A stretch of DNA of 64,000 nucleotides from contig CM074817.1 in assembly GCA_037447605.1 (NCBI GenBank), forward strand, positions 1,541,174-1,605,173, in the 5' to 3' direction. The notes under the pieces are model-generated. The model saw nothing but the letters and a program-made list of their open reading frames with translations. It had not been told where the DNA came from and did not search any database. Numbering within the stretch: position 1 is the stretch's first letter; each line of letters begins with the position of its first letter. Of this stretch, positions 46,336 through 59,453 are shown piece after piece. A program made the translations under genes and the position numbers. The DNA comes from Zygnema circumcarinatum (lineage: Eukaryota; Streptophyta; Zygnematophyceae; Zygnematales; Zygnemataceae).

Positions 46336-47036
46336 GGGGGCGACTATTTACAGTGTACGTTTTCTGAATGTAGTGTACGTTTTCTGGGGGCAGCAAAAAA
46401 ATCCTTTTTTTGGCTGCCCGGCGCTGTTTCATACTTTTCAGAATAGATACAGACCTTTTTTCGTCGGATGTACGGATAGTGATTTGAAATGTACGAAGCG
46501 CGCGCGTCTACAAGGTATAAGGGCGCAACACGTGGAGCGACATGATTGGTCGCGGCAACATATGACGTGACAAGTATGTTTGGGACCGTGACGTGACGAA
46601 ACGAGACGCGACAAAAGTGGAGTCCGCGGACGGCAGTCGGAAATGGCGGGAATTAAAACTGACAGATTTTTCCTGAAACACGCTACGTTATGTGCCCTAT
46701 CTTTTTCTGTCAGTTTTAATTCCCGCCATTTCCGACTGCCGTCCGCGGACTCCACTTTTGTCGCGTCTCGTTTCGTCACGTCACGGTCCCAAACATACTT
46801 GTCACGTCATATGTTGCCGCGACCAATCATGTCGCTCCACGTGTTGCGCCCTTATACCTTGTAGACGCGCGCGCTTCGTACATTTCAAATCACTATCCGT
46901 ACATCCGACGAAAAAAGGTCTGTATCTATTCTGAAAAGTATGAAACAGCGCCGGGCAGCCAAAAAAAGGATTTTTTTGCTGCCCCCCGAAAACGTACACT
47001 ACATTCAGAAAACGTACACTGTAAATAGTCGCCCCC
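46336..47036. mobile_element. Palindromic (foldback, Mutator-like) element 2, 701 bp
   Basis: Arms 46336-46666 and 46706-47036 are each 331 bp and match as reverse complements with one difference that I can find. Only 39 bp separate them. The ends read GGGGGCGACTATTTACAGTG. Nine-base flanks CTTTCTTTT occur at 45414-45422 and 47037-47045 once element 1 is taken out, which fits a Mutator-type 9-bp duplication. No protein is encoded. A transcript would fold into a very long hairpin. Confidence 0.9.
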
Positions 47037-47683
47037 CTTTCTTTTTCTTTACTTTCCAAATAACTCTGTAAAATGGAATGGGGATATGTGGCATTGATCT
47101 CACTATGGCGATGCTATCAAAGATGGTAAAATGGTCGGCAAGTATTGTGCACAACCAAAAACGGGTACCTACTCGAACATTTTCCTATCTGACCTGCCTT
47201 TGTCTTGTAAAAACATTGACATTCCAAGGAGGTTTTACACTAGGGTTCAGTGTCAATTCCCATCGCTCAACTGTTTGCAGTTTAGTGTGGGCTACTGGGC
47301 TTATTCCCTTGTCATTCCTTTAGGAGATTTGTTCTGAGCACACGCAACGGCCAGACAGAATTGACATGGATTGAAATTTGTCTCCGTCCCTAAAGGGAAT
47401 TCTCGAAATCATGACTTGCTTTACACCACAAATTCTCTTCACACTTGGTGTGCGATTATCACTTTGCAGAAACAACTCCGAAGAAGAGCAAGAGCCCTCC
47501 CCTCCCATGCTTTCCTGCTACGCCACCCTTTTGTAAAGTAAAGTACACATTCAGGGAGCGTAACTGAATGGGATACATAATCTCTTGCGGTGAAGTAATT
47601 ACTGGTATATACAAAAACAAAGCCTTTGTCACAATATTAACATATTGAAACCACTCCACTTCGGAGATAGCTTCGTTTGGAAA
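47037..47683. other. Spacer with retroelement tail copy E
   Basis: About 33 bp at 47090-47122 match the common tail in reverse orientation (GGCATTGATCTCACTATGGC). The remainder would include the 3' UTR of the SOUL gene. No gene is seen. Confidence 0.45.
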
Positions 47684-50328
47684 CTAAACCCACTCCACTT
47701 CCAATGAGACCTCGTTGCGCCGAGCAAAGGGCGGTGTGAATGGGGGATTGTACTGCAGCCCAGCCAAAACGCACCAATAAAGAAATCAAACACAAGAAGC
47801 AAACACAAGAAGCAAACACAAGATCAATAGCTCGTATGCTTGTAAAAGAACAACGAGCAAACTAAACATTAATGAGAACGAACCTTTGGTCCTACTCCAC
47901 CTCAGTCAGCATGCAGCTGAAGCAACACTCACCTGAGCAACCTCCGCCTTCGCCCCCGCCTTCACAGCCACACGTGTGTCCCTTTCAAGAGCCTTCCTCA
48001 AAGCTTCCTCTCTACGAGAAACCTCCGCATCACTCACAACGCCTGGCCCACAGCACACAAATGGAGGCATCATCAAACTCTTGTTCCAACCCCCCAGTGT
48101 ATCCCAATCACATACATACATCTTTCAAAGTGCAGAAAAAATAATTCAAAGTTATATGGGGGAAGAGTTGAGTCGGTAGTGACTCTGAAGTACTGCAATG
48201 GGTTATTCGCATTAGAAAGTACCTGGGAATGCTACTACGGCTATTGTTCTTGCAGGGACTTTTCGGATGTTGACTTCCTTATTGTTCGGAATTGGCAGGC
48301 CCTCTTTTGCGTACTTTGATGGCATTACAAATGACATACGCCATTTTCCCTCATCCTGACAACATCCCTCTCAATAAGAGCCGAGGTTTCAGACAAGGTC
48401 TATACTCACTTACTCTATACTTTCTTTGGCAATGGTCAACATTACCAGCTGCAACCTCATTCTTTACAATCGCTTCAGTGCTTTGAAATCCACAACATTA
48501 GCATTACCTTGCAGGAACCTCAAACCCTTAAAACTCAAAAGAAAAAGTGCACCTGCGATGAAAGAACAGGGGTGGTCATCTCCATCTCCACACCCCTCTC
48601 TCTCCCCGGCCGCGTAATGACAGGAGTCGTCATCTCCATCTCTTCGCGTCGCGTATTCTGTTTTCCATGTTAGACCGACGCAGTACCAGTGCCCGCCATT
48701 AGAATTTACACGCCTTGATTTATTAAATTGCATCTTCACCACATCATACTTCATCTACACTGCTGTTGCCCTCTTGCTGGAGAATATAACGAAAGGGAAC
48801 CTGTCTTGAAAATGACGTAGACAAGAGTTGGATAAAGCTAGATATGGTTGGAGCTACTGACATCCCCAAAAAGATAGCCTGCCAGTGTGTTGAAGGCCCG
48901 TGAGGATCCCATAAAGTCAAAAGCCTGTCGCGTCTGCATGTCAGTTTCAGCCACCGTGTACTCCTGCAGCATAAACCATTGTTGCACGCAGTTATTTTTA
49001 TTGATCCGTGCACGAAAATATATGGACAATCAATGCTCTAGAGGCAGGCTCAATCAATCATTGGCAGGAAGGACAGCGATCTCACCTCCACTTCCCTAAT
49101 TTCAAACTCCGCTGTTCGGAACACCGTTGTGCTGGGAATAGTCTCCAAGTCCGGAACTGCAAAAAAATGGACAATTAGCTCAGACAGAATTCAACATCCC
49201 AGCATCAGAACTGCTAAAGTCCCACCGAACATCTCTATTAGATACCGGGTTAAGAGTCTTTTCACATACCGGTCATAAGCGCATCTTCGAAATTCTGAGC
49301 ATCTCCTCTGCGCGGATTGACATACTTAACAGCTTCTAAAGCCACATTTCTAACGCCTGCACAGGGGGAAAGGAACAGACGGAAAAACGACAGAATGCTT
49401 ATGTCACAAGTCGCGCAACAAGGCGCCTAACTAAATTACTTCTCCATCCAGCTAGAGTTTTAAGTTCATATGTTCTGCTCACTGTCCTCGAGGAACCTAT
49501 CCTTATCGCAACTTTACTCGCAAATTGCTCTGAAGGCGTAAATAGATTGAAAGCAAGCCTCTGTTGACTTTAACATGCTTAACTCTACTTCAACCTTTGC
49601 CTCCTTTTCTTGTTGGTTCAGAAACAACAAGGCCATACCAACTAAAGGCAAAGCAGCGCTGCGTAATATAGAATACAAACTTTATATCCAATGCTGTCAG
49701 TCTCTGCCTCTGAAAACTTTTTTGGTTCACCTACATAAGCCTGGAAAACAACATTCTTTTAAATAGCTATTGTGTATTACAGTAAGGAAGGATAAAGCGA
49801 CATAAAATAACAATGAGTAAAACTTGTTCAAAAGTCTCTGTTTGCAGAAAAATAAAAGAAGCTCGTCGCACTCTTATTACAGAAGCGATTAATATGCTCA
49901 CCAGCGCCCTTGTCATATTTAATTCATTAGGCCTCTGATCAAACGATCATGAGCGTTTGATCATTATGTTTGCATGCTCATATGAAACATCCTTCGATTT
50001 GAAAATCAGCGCAACACCATACATAGCCTTCAACCTTAAGGCTAGCCCTAGTCCATGCTTTACCATTCTCAGTTGTGCGAGCTGCCTGGGTTGCAACAGC
50101 AAACAGCAGTGAGAGGCGAGCATCATTCGTATCGACTCCGACAAATCGCAGAGCTTGATCCACGCTCATGGACGCTCTGTCTGATAAAGAAGCCACCGTC
50201 CTGCAGCCATGGCGTGACGCCGAAAGTCGACTCTTTCCTTCACTTTTCAAGCGAAAACAGCCATGATCAAGCTTGCTAATCAAGCCCGTGATCTTGAAGA
50301 GGCACTGCAGCTTCACTATCGAAGCCAT
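47684..50328 (-). CDS. SOUL/HBP heme-binding protein, plastid HBP5-like
   Basis: SOUL proteins bind heme or tetrapyrroles; the plant group this resembles is plastid-associated. Exons in transcription order are 50328-50064, 49356-49270, 49156-49086, 48963-48862, 48657-48553, 48355-48223, 48042-47933 and 47752-47684, giving 313 aa in phase. The N-terminal 50 residues are basic and Ser-rich, like a transit peptide. Then come [64 protein letters not shown], two MEMTTPV motifs (typical of SOUL), [23 protein letters not shown], a helical [13 protein letters not shown], and the closing [19 protein letters not shown]. The order matches the Arabidopsis At5g20140-type architecture as I remember it. Confidence 0.9.
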
Positions 50329-50656
50329 AAGGGAAGCTGAACAAGCTCAAAAGACTCTCTATCGCTTTTTATTTTTTCTTGTTTAACTCCTTACTAAAGC
50401 CTCCCTCCTGCTCCTTCCTGCAGAGGCGGTCCCTGCTGCGGAGAGGACGCGAGCTTCAGACTCCGAGGTATGTGGGCGATATATCGATACGGAAGTATCC
50501 GATACAGTCTTGCCTCAACAAGCTCGATATTATCTCGATTCGGTTTTTTGTCGATATTATCTCGATCGAACTAAGTTCGGCGTGCGCGCTGTGTCGAAGG
50601 GCGGCTTGACGGCTCGTTGACGCGGACGTGGTCTCACACTGCTCCCTTGCTCCCTT
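50329..50656. other. Promoter side of the SOUL gene
   Basis: CGATATTATCTCGAT words form short inverted repeats at 50527-50568. No gene is seen. Confidence 0.45.
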
Positions 50657-51223
50657 GTGTTGTTGGCCGATCCGACACGTCGCGATGCATTGTCGCCTGC
50701 AGCGCTGCACCATGAAGGCGGGGCTGCTCGTGATGCGGCCCTTCGCAAGGAGCGCGCATATGCCCACCGTGTCGCGGTGGACGAGTTTGTTCCTATGGCT
50801 ATTGAGATTTTTGGTTGCCTCGACGTCCGTTTGGATGCCTTCCTTCCTTCGCCAGTGCGTGCGTCCATCGCTCCTTCGAGATGCACGGCCTCGGAAGTCC
50901 TCCTCCGGCGATCTTGGCTACTTTTTATCGATAGCGCATTTCTTTCGCCCTTCAGATTTGCTTCGCTTCTCCGCTCCTTCAGCGTGCGGCGGTTGTTGGT
51001 GGCCGTGTCGGTGGCCTTCCGCCGCTCCCTCCTCGCGATGTGCCTCACATCGGTGACCTTCGCGGCTGCTCCGAGGGAGGGCTGCGTTGTTGCGCTTAGG
51101 CGCATTTTTCCGCTACTAGCTTTTTTCTTTCGTTCTTATGTCCTTTGCGACCAGTTCCTCGTGTTTCCCCATGCTGCTTTTGCCCATGTACATTTGATAG
51201 CCTCGCCATCGCGAGCTCAATGC
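50657..51223 (+). mobile_element. 5'-truncated retroelement, longest copy (F), with coding remnant
   Basis: The plus strand has an open frame with VDEFVPMAIEIFGCLDVRLD and later RSFSVRRLLVAVSVAF. The first stretch resembles the C-terminal part of reverse-transcriptase-bearing ORFs in plant genomes, where VPLAIETYG-like motifs recur. It runs into the 3' tail shared with copies A-E and G (51118-51223, ending GCGAGCTCAATGCCA). No reverse-transcriptase catalytic motif is left. This copy shows which element the short copies came from. The family call is tentative. Confidence 0.55.
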
Positions 51224-51769
51224 CATTTTCTCTTCTTTCATTGCAAAACTGGGGACGGCAAATTGAGTTCACGCACATGAAGAAAAGGAAGGTGTGGGAA
51301 AGAGAAAGAGAGAAGGAGAGAGACGAGAAAGAAAAGTCAACAAAGGTGAAAGGGAAAGGGGGTCGAGAAAACGTGGCCACTATGCACATACCGCGATCCA
51401 GGGATGTACTTTATCCGTACACAAACCAAGCATAGGCAGCCTAGCTATACACGCACACGAACGAATTTTTCGTATCCAATTTTTTTTATTTCAGACAGTA
51501 CCATCGACATGACTAACAAGCATTCCTTGTGCCACAACCCGCAAGGTCAAGCCATATGAACAGGGGGTGCCTTTTGCAAGAGCTCGCCCAGCATTCTCAA
51601 GCTGTCTTGGTCAATATACAAAGCTTCTGCATGCTCCTCTGGCAAGAACCAACGCCCCAACAGCCTAATTCCAGAAGTGAATGTAGCCTTCACTTCCAAC
51701 TTCTTCCCAAAAAAAGACCCTTAACTTAAGACTCATCAAGCGTGTGCCCGAACCCTAATAATCCGAGGG
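51224..51769. other. Spacer after the retroelement
   Basis: GA-rich sequence lies at 51295-51360. The rest probably includes the 3' UTR of the VOC gene. No gene is seen. Confidence 0.5.
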
Positions 51770-52326
51770 CTACTCCGCCTCCGCGTGCTGCGAGGTGGGC
51801 AGCGAGACGACCTCGATGTTGTTGTCGTCGAGGTCAATGACAAAGCACCCCACCGCGCCCTCCCCCAGATGCCCCCGCGGCCCCGGCCCGCCGTTATCGC
51901 GCCCTCCCGCCGCTAGCGCCACGCGGTAGAATTCGCGCACAGCTTCTGCCGAGGGTGCGGTTATCGCAAAATGCAGACGCAAGGGCTGCTCTTCTGAACC
52001 AGAGAGAACGAAGGGGAGGTACCCAATTGGTTAGTATGAGAACATTGAGAAGATATTGGAAGACAGAAAGCATGATATGACCGAGAAATCGAGAAGAATG
52101 AGAGGGAGGAGGACGGTTGCAGTTCTTTTCCTTGACGAGAGAGAGGGAGCGGCGTCCGACCTTGCTTCACATAGACGCGGTGGTTGACGTGCTCTTTGCG
52201 CCCAAAGCCCCCGCCCGTGCCCCAGTCCGCCACGAGCTCCATGCCCAGCGGCGCGAAGACGGTCGTATAGAACGCCTTGGCGCTCTCCCAGTCCTTCACC
52301 TTCAGCATCACGTGGTGCAGCGCCAT
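51770..52326 (-). CDS. VOC (glyoxalase/bleomycin-resistance fold) protein
   Basis: This is a small two-exon gene, 52326-52161 then 51993-51770, giving 129 aa in phase. It opens with ALHHVMLKVKDWESAKAFYT, the usual start of a vicinal-oxygen-chelate half-domain with its metal-ligand His, followed by FAPLGMELVADWG. The second exon has LRLHFAITAPSAEAVREFYR and ends with GCFVIDLDDNNIEVVSLP, where DxDxNNIE carries the second metal-ligand Glu. The length is that of a single-domain dioxygenase or lactoylglutathione-lyase-like protein; the substrate is unknown. The compact GC-rich second exon is unlike most neighbours. Confidence 0.85.
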
Positions 52327-53678
52327 GGCGGCTTGCTCAGCACTCCCCTCCTCCTGCCGCTGCAGATGCGAGAATGGGCACGAAAGCAGATTCTTAACCC
52401 TAAAATATATATACTTGAGCTCTCAAAGAGAAGGAAGGCTCTTGAGATTTGGGAGCTGCGGAAGCCGAAAGGGAAGCGCCTTCTCCTTCAAGTGACGGCG
52501 GGGCGCTCCTTTTGAATGCCTGCGAGCTCCCCGCGAAGCTTCGCGAGCAGCTTCGCTCCCGCGGTCGACGCTTCCTGGAAAGCTTCTGGGCAGCGGGCGG
52601 CAATCTGTCCCCACGCAGGGATTGGTGAAAAATCTCTGAGACGGTCGCTGATTGGTCGACCGTCCACGTGGCGGGCAGGGCGGGACGGGACTGCCAGACC
52701 GTACAGCGACGGCGAGGCGCAGTGTGTGAACACCACTGAAGAATATTCCGTTTGGCTGTTGTCGTGTGAACGGGCACGGCGAGTTTGGGCACAATGTTGG
52801 TGACTGAGCCCCAAAGGTTTGGGGCGAGAGCCCGATCAATGGCCCGCTTTAGCTTTCTGGCAAACAACTTTTCGTTCGCTCTACATTTCCTCCCCTCGGG
52901 AGCTATGATTGATGGGCATTGGTCTCGAGAGAAGAGCAAAAGAAGGAAAATGACATTGAATTCACGATGGCGAGGCCATCAAATGTACATGGACAACATC
53001 AGCATGGGGAACCACGAGGAACTAAAATAAATATACATGGAAAGAGGCAGCAGTACGACCCATCTCTCTAACAAGACAAGGGAAGGCTACGAGTGGAGCA
53101 CCTGCTCCTAGTGACGCCTCACAACACGGCTTCAAAGGAGCTGTGAATGTCGCCAATTCGGGCCACATCACGCTGAGGGGGGGGGGGGAAGGCCGCAGGA
53201 CATTCGGCAACAAATGCAGCACAATATAGGAGGGGCATTTTCTTATATTATTTGTGACAATTTTATATTGGTTTATACATATTGAATTTTACCATAAACG
53301 TTTAAAGGCGACACCTGTGTGAGATCGATGCAGTCCTTCTCATTACTGTACACCAGGGGTTCCAGACCTCCCACAGCTTCTATTTCCAAATCAATGGCTT
53401 CCTTTTTTGGGTGCCTGATTTTCCATTTCCCTTCTTGTTTTCGTCCCCTTTCACATAATATTGTTAACCCTCACAGTTTCGTGGTTTACTGAGCACTTCA
53501 CTTCTGACCTTGTGGTTTCATTTCATTGATTTGTAGTCATGGTCGTCAAGAGTGGCAATTACAATGACTTCTCTCTCGGGTTACAAACGAATGTACACTC
53601 GAATATTCGGTTTCTCACACTCCTCCCAATCGCTAGAAGAATGGAACCATTTCAATCATCTCAAAACCGTCGACTCCT

Positions 53679-53712
<34 letters not shown>

Positions 53713-54020
53713 CTCTCTCTCCTCTCTCTCTCTCTCTCGCAGCTCCATGGATCAGCTCACTGTTGCTTATTCTACTGCCGAACCGCACATGGAGTTCCAC
53801 TGTCCTAGTCTGCTGTGGACTGTCTCAACCTTTCTCTCAACTCTAGGTGAGTTGAATTCTATCTCTGACCTACATCCATGCGTGCGACTAAAATGATATA
53901 AATGAGGTATCCCCACGCTCCTCCTTCAGAAAGGCGATGACAGACATCGTCATCTCTACAGTGCAGAAACATGATGTCTCCATGAGGCCATAATTGGGCT
54001 GATCGTAATTCCTGGACTTC
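52327..54020. other. Intergenic region with retroelement tail copy G and (TC)n
   Basis: A G-box (TCCACGTGGCG) lies near 52665. Retroelement tail copy G lies at 52951-53028 in reverse orientation (AATTCACGATGGCGAGGCCA). A TC run lies at 53680-53740. No gene is supported. Confidence 0.5.
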
Positions 54021-55046
<1,026 letters not shown>

Positions 55047-55565
55047 GGCGGCAGGCCTCCCTCCCTCCCTCCCTCCCTCCCTCCCTCCCTCTCCCCTCTC
55101 CTCGCCCACTTGCAGGTGCCTCTCCCTCCCTCACTTCCTCGAGGGCCAAAGGACTGCAGCCTACTTGTCCCCCACCTCTTTCCCAAATCTGTCTATGCAT
55201 GTTCGCAGTTTGGAGTCGGAACTGGAACTCTAACAACGACCAAAGATCGTTCAAGTTATACGGTTTCTATGTTACCCCTGCACAGTCCCGTGCACTGCTC
55301 CGCGATATTGAACAGCTCAAAATCCAGTTCCGTTAGACGTTGCGAGTTACCAAAAACATTACATGGAAACTGTTCACAGGGTACAGTTACGCCACGTGAC
55401 GTAGTTTAATTGGATCATTTTCCGCCTGCTGGAGGGAGGAACTCGAGCAGGCCCCCTCCACTGCGAGCTCCGGGCTCGAGGCCATGGCTGAATGGCGCCC
55501 TCCAGCGCGTGCAGGGAGCCATTGCGTGCAGTAGCTCCGCGGAGTGAGAGCGGTAGGAGAGGAAG
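55047..55565. promoter_or_regulatory. Shared promoter of RPB10 and the ZRSR-type gene
   Basis: The two genes start on opposite strands 519 bp apart. The interval carries a (CCCT)n tract at about 55058-55092 and a GCCACGTGACG element at about 55392. Confidence 0.6.
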
Positions 55566-58500
55566 ATGGAGGGGGAGGAAGCTGCAGCGGATAGAGATGG
55601 TGGGGGAAAGGAGGCGGAGGACGTGGGGGCTCGGCCAGCTGGAAGCGCTGAGGAGCAGGCAGGTGGCGCCACGGAGAAGCATGGGCAGGCGGCCTTATCG
55701 CGAGCCGCACGGAGGAAAGCTGCGAAGAAGGACAGGAGGCGGCAGCAGCGACGGCAGACGGCGGAGCAGAGGGAGGCGGAGGAGATGGCGGCCATGGCTG
55801 ACCCGGAAGAGAGAGCGAGGAGAGAGAGAGAGGAAAAAGAGGAGTTGGAGGCGGAGGAGAGAGAGAGGAAGCAGCGGGAGGAACAAGAAGAGAGGTGGCT
55901 TCAGCGGGAGAAGGAGCTGGAGCTTGAAGCGCAGCGAAAGCATGAGCAGATGCTGCGGCAGAAGCTTGTGAGAAGTGGCACTTTTAAGGTTCAGTTTGCT
56001 CTTGCAGGACTACATATGCAACGGATTCCCCATTTTCTTTTCTTTCGTGAGCCAATTGGCAACTTCTGAGCCTTTTTGGGAACGCAGGCGGATGCACAAA
56101 AGGCGGATGGGGAGGAGAGAAGCGACGAAGACGAGGAGGAGGGCGAGGAGGACGGACCGCCAAAGATCATATGGCGGGGGAATGAAATCATTGTGGTGAA
56201 GAAAAAGGGGTCAAAGAAGGGTTCTAAAGCGGTCAAGGTTGAGGAGCAGACTGTTTCTCAGACTGCGGTAAGGATCCGGTTCTGCTTCTGTCAGCAGCTC
56301 CTGTACCACATATTGATTTGATAATCTACATAACGTTTTTTTGGAAAAGTTGGAAAAGTTCGCGTGTTCTAACCTCGAAGCACACTTGAAATATGAAATT
56401 TTGCAATAGCCGCCTAGAAAATACGAGGTCTGCCAATATAGAAAAAGCACATTTAGGTTCATTCATGAAACCATGGGAGGGTGAGAGTAGAAGGGCTGAA
56501 GGAAGGGAAAGCGGTGTGGAGGAAAAAATCCGACACCTCTAGGAGCCCTATACCTTCTTCACTTCACCCTGCGCCCTCACTTCTCAATAGCTCTACTGCA
56601 AAATTGCAGGCCCAAAACTATACTGCATACTATACTATACTGTATACTGCATTGTAGCTCGTTTCTTTAGGTGTTATTTGTGTCGTATGGGAAGTCACTT
56701 GTGGACAAATAGATGGAAGATCAAAGGTTTTACGACTTCTTTTCAAAATTTACTATTTTTGCCCTTGTTGTTGACCTGTTGTATTACCACAGGAGCCCTC
56801 TGAGCCGCCATGGAACCCACCGCCACCTCAAGCTTCTGTACCACTGCTTTATTCCATGGCTGCATTGCAAGCTGAAAAATCTGCACAGCAATTAAATCCC
56901 GTGGGGAGCGAGGCCCCTGATCAGAAGTTTGGAACAGAGCAGGTACCCACTGAGCTGTGGCGAATCCATTGATTCTCACTAAATCTGCTGTAACTAAGTT
57001 AAAGTACTCGTGGTTTCAGCTTTCCAGGGATTTTGTGTCATTGGGTAAGGGAGTTGGATGCAGGATCGCGTGCACTGCCCCTTCTTCCTGAAGACGGGCG
57101 CATGCCAGTTTGCCAGCGCCTGCAGCCGAGCACATGTGTATCCGACCACCTCTCCCACCATCCTCATCCGCCACATGTTCTCTGTTCCGGGCAGCTCTGC
57201 CCTTCCTCAAGACCCTGAAGACGAGGGCTTGGAGGTCTGTAAAGAGACGGAAGGCTCGAGCAGGGCCGCCTCTCTCATGTTCCTTAGAATCTGCTGGAAA
57301 CTGCACAGCATTGCATCTCAGGGTTGCAGCAAATAGTAGTTTTAGAGTGCACCTGTTGCATGCCCTTAGCCTGCAGATGCGCATGCATAGTCCGGATGAT
57401 TCTCCCCTCCTCCTCCTCGCCGTCGTGGTTTGCATCGTTATCAACTTTTGTGGACTGCATTACCCGTGCTTCCCTCGAAAGTATGGTATATAGATGTCTT
57501 TGCTTGTTCTGCATCTGCTACTAGTTCACGGTCTCAAAAGTCAACGCAGTAATCCCTTGACCCTGTGGCAGCAGCGCTGATGGGGAGTGGGGCCTAGTTG
57601 GCAGCACGACGAGGCATATGTGGCTGAGCACTTGGCCGAGTTCTATGCGGATGTGCACACGGAGTTTCAGAAGTATGGGGAAATTGTGAACTTTAAGGTA
57701 TGCTTGCAAGGAAAGAAAAGATGTTGCGGGTTGGAGTGCTCAGAGGATTGCTGCGTCAGGTATGGCAGCAGAAGAAATAGGGAGAGGAGCGTAGATAGGA
57801 GGAGGAGTAGACTCGTCAGAGCAACTCACAGGTGTTGTCTGGCATCAGGTTTGCCGCAATTTGTCACCTCACCTTTGCGGAAATGTCTATGTTCAATTTC
57901 GGCGTGAGAGCTCAGCTGTGGCAGCCTTCATGGCTGTGCATGGCCGTTTTTTTGCTTCAAGGCAGGTGAGCTTACCTGCACATTGCAGCTTCCCCCCCCT
58001 CCTCTTCCTTTGTCGACGGGAAATTTCAAAGGCTGTAGATATTCTGAAATTTATTGAATCCCGGATGCTTCGCTCTTACGAGTGTTAGTTTCATGGGCCG
58101 TCCTTCATTTTATTCGTTCTGACGGGAAGGAAAGCTAGGCTGTGAAGATCGTAATGTGCAAAGCAACTTTTGTTTTCTCATGGAGCACGAGGTTTGCTCT
58201 CATGCCTACGGATGCAGTTGTTTTGCGAATTTGTTCCTGTGAGGAGTTGGAGGAAGGCCATCTGTGGGCAGTATCTTCGAAGTGCCGTGCAGGTGCAGCT
58301 ATACATGACCTCCTTACTTTTGTTTGTCAAATAAGGGAAGAAAGAAATTTTCAGCCCTCTGTGACTCCTTGAGTGCGGAAAAAGACGGAGGAGTAAGTAA
58401 ACTGAAATGATCTAATGGATGCAGAGGGGATACGACCGCGCCACCTGCAATAGAGGGAGCACGTGCAATTTTCTACACCCGTATGAAAATCCCGAGGGAG

Positions 58501-59453
58501 ACTATGAGTGGGCGGATAGAGACGAACCCCCACCATTGTACTGGCGGACCAACATGCACCTGTTGTATGGGGAATCACCTGAGGAGGAAGCTCCTACTCC
58601 ACGTGAAGGAGAAGGAAGGGTACAGGAGGAAGAACAGAGGCGACGACTGGGGTTGGCCAGGAAGAGGAGGAGATCCCATGAAAGGCAGGAGGATGAAGAA
58701 TCACGAAGGAGCAGGAGGAAAGAGGTGGGTCAAAGGGAAAGAGAGCAGGATGATAATCGAAGAGGCAAAGAGGAAGTGGAGTGGCGCAGCAGAAGAGTGG
58801 AAGGAAGGCGTAATGGCAGACTGCATGAGAGCGACCCCCCTTTGAAGCACAGACAGAGCACGGCTGGAAGGTCTACTGAGGCAGGAAGCGGCGCTTCTGA
58901 TGAAGAGAGTGATGATTCACAAAGAGGCGTACGTCGTAAAGGTGGGCAGTGGGTAAATGGCAAGAATAGAGGCAGGTCACAGGAAGGTAACTTGCACAGC
59001 GATACATTCCAGGAATCACATGGGAGAAGAAAAGTCAGTGAGGAGCATGTGGAGAGGAGGACAAAGGGAAGGGAAGGAAGGAGAGAGCGTGACGATTATT
59101 TGAGTAGGATACATCGAAAAGACTCCGAGCCAAAGGAGAGGAAGGATTCTTGGAGCAGAAGAATGGGTCAACACATGACTGGGGAGGTGAGAGGCGAAAT
59201 GGATAGTGCGGAAGAGGATGAGCAGGAGAGGATGAGGGAGACATCGCCTAACAAAAAACATAGTAAGCAGCAGTATGCGGGAGATGGGTTGAAGCAAAGA
59301 AGTAGAGCAGAAAATAACCGGCGAGAGCTTAATGACGGAAGTCGCTTGCCGCAAGGAAACGTAGATTGCAGAAGTAGTGAGGTGGCCGGAATTGCTAATC
59401 TACGGAAGGAGGAGGAAGAGGATATGGATCCCTTTGACCGATGGGGTTCCTGA
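55566..59453 (+). CDS. U2AF35-related splicing factor, ZRSR/URP type
   Basis: The family recognises 3' splice sites and is needed for U12-type introns. Exons are 55566-55967, 56088-56267, 56793-56942, 57064-57234, 57605-57697, 57849-57965, 58218-58292 and 58425-59453, giving 738 aa in phase. A long charged coiled-coil N-terminus precedes [17 protein letters not shown]. Then come zinc finger 1 ([20 protein letters not shown], with SRAH), an atypical RRM ([40 protein letters not shown]), and zinc finger 2 ([27 protein letters not shown]). The [16 protein letters not shown] motif follows, then an Arg/Ser/Glu-rich tail of about 280 residues. CCCH fingers flanking an RRM, with the long N-terminus, separate it from plain U2AF35. 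It converges with the Dicer-like gene. Confidence 0.92.

Noticed and set aside
46438-46934. Mirror-image open frames of 80-113 codons in element 2
   Set aside because: They arise from the palindrome: the same sequence is read on both strands. No motif or start context supports translation.
50557-51105. Minus-strand open frame of 182 codons
   Set aside because: It is antisense to the retroelement coding remnant, whose plus-strand frame resembles known element proteins better.
52400-52939. Open frame of 179 codons upstream of the VOC gene
   Set aside because: It is GC-rich with no family motif, and the VOC start codon and its family motif lie downstream in a different exon.
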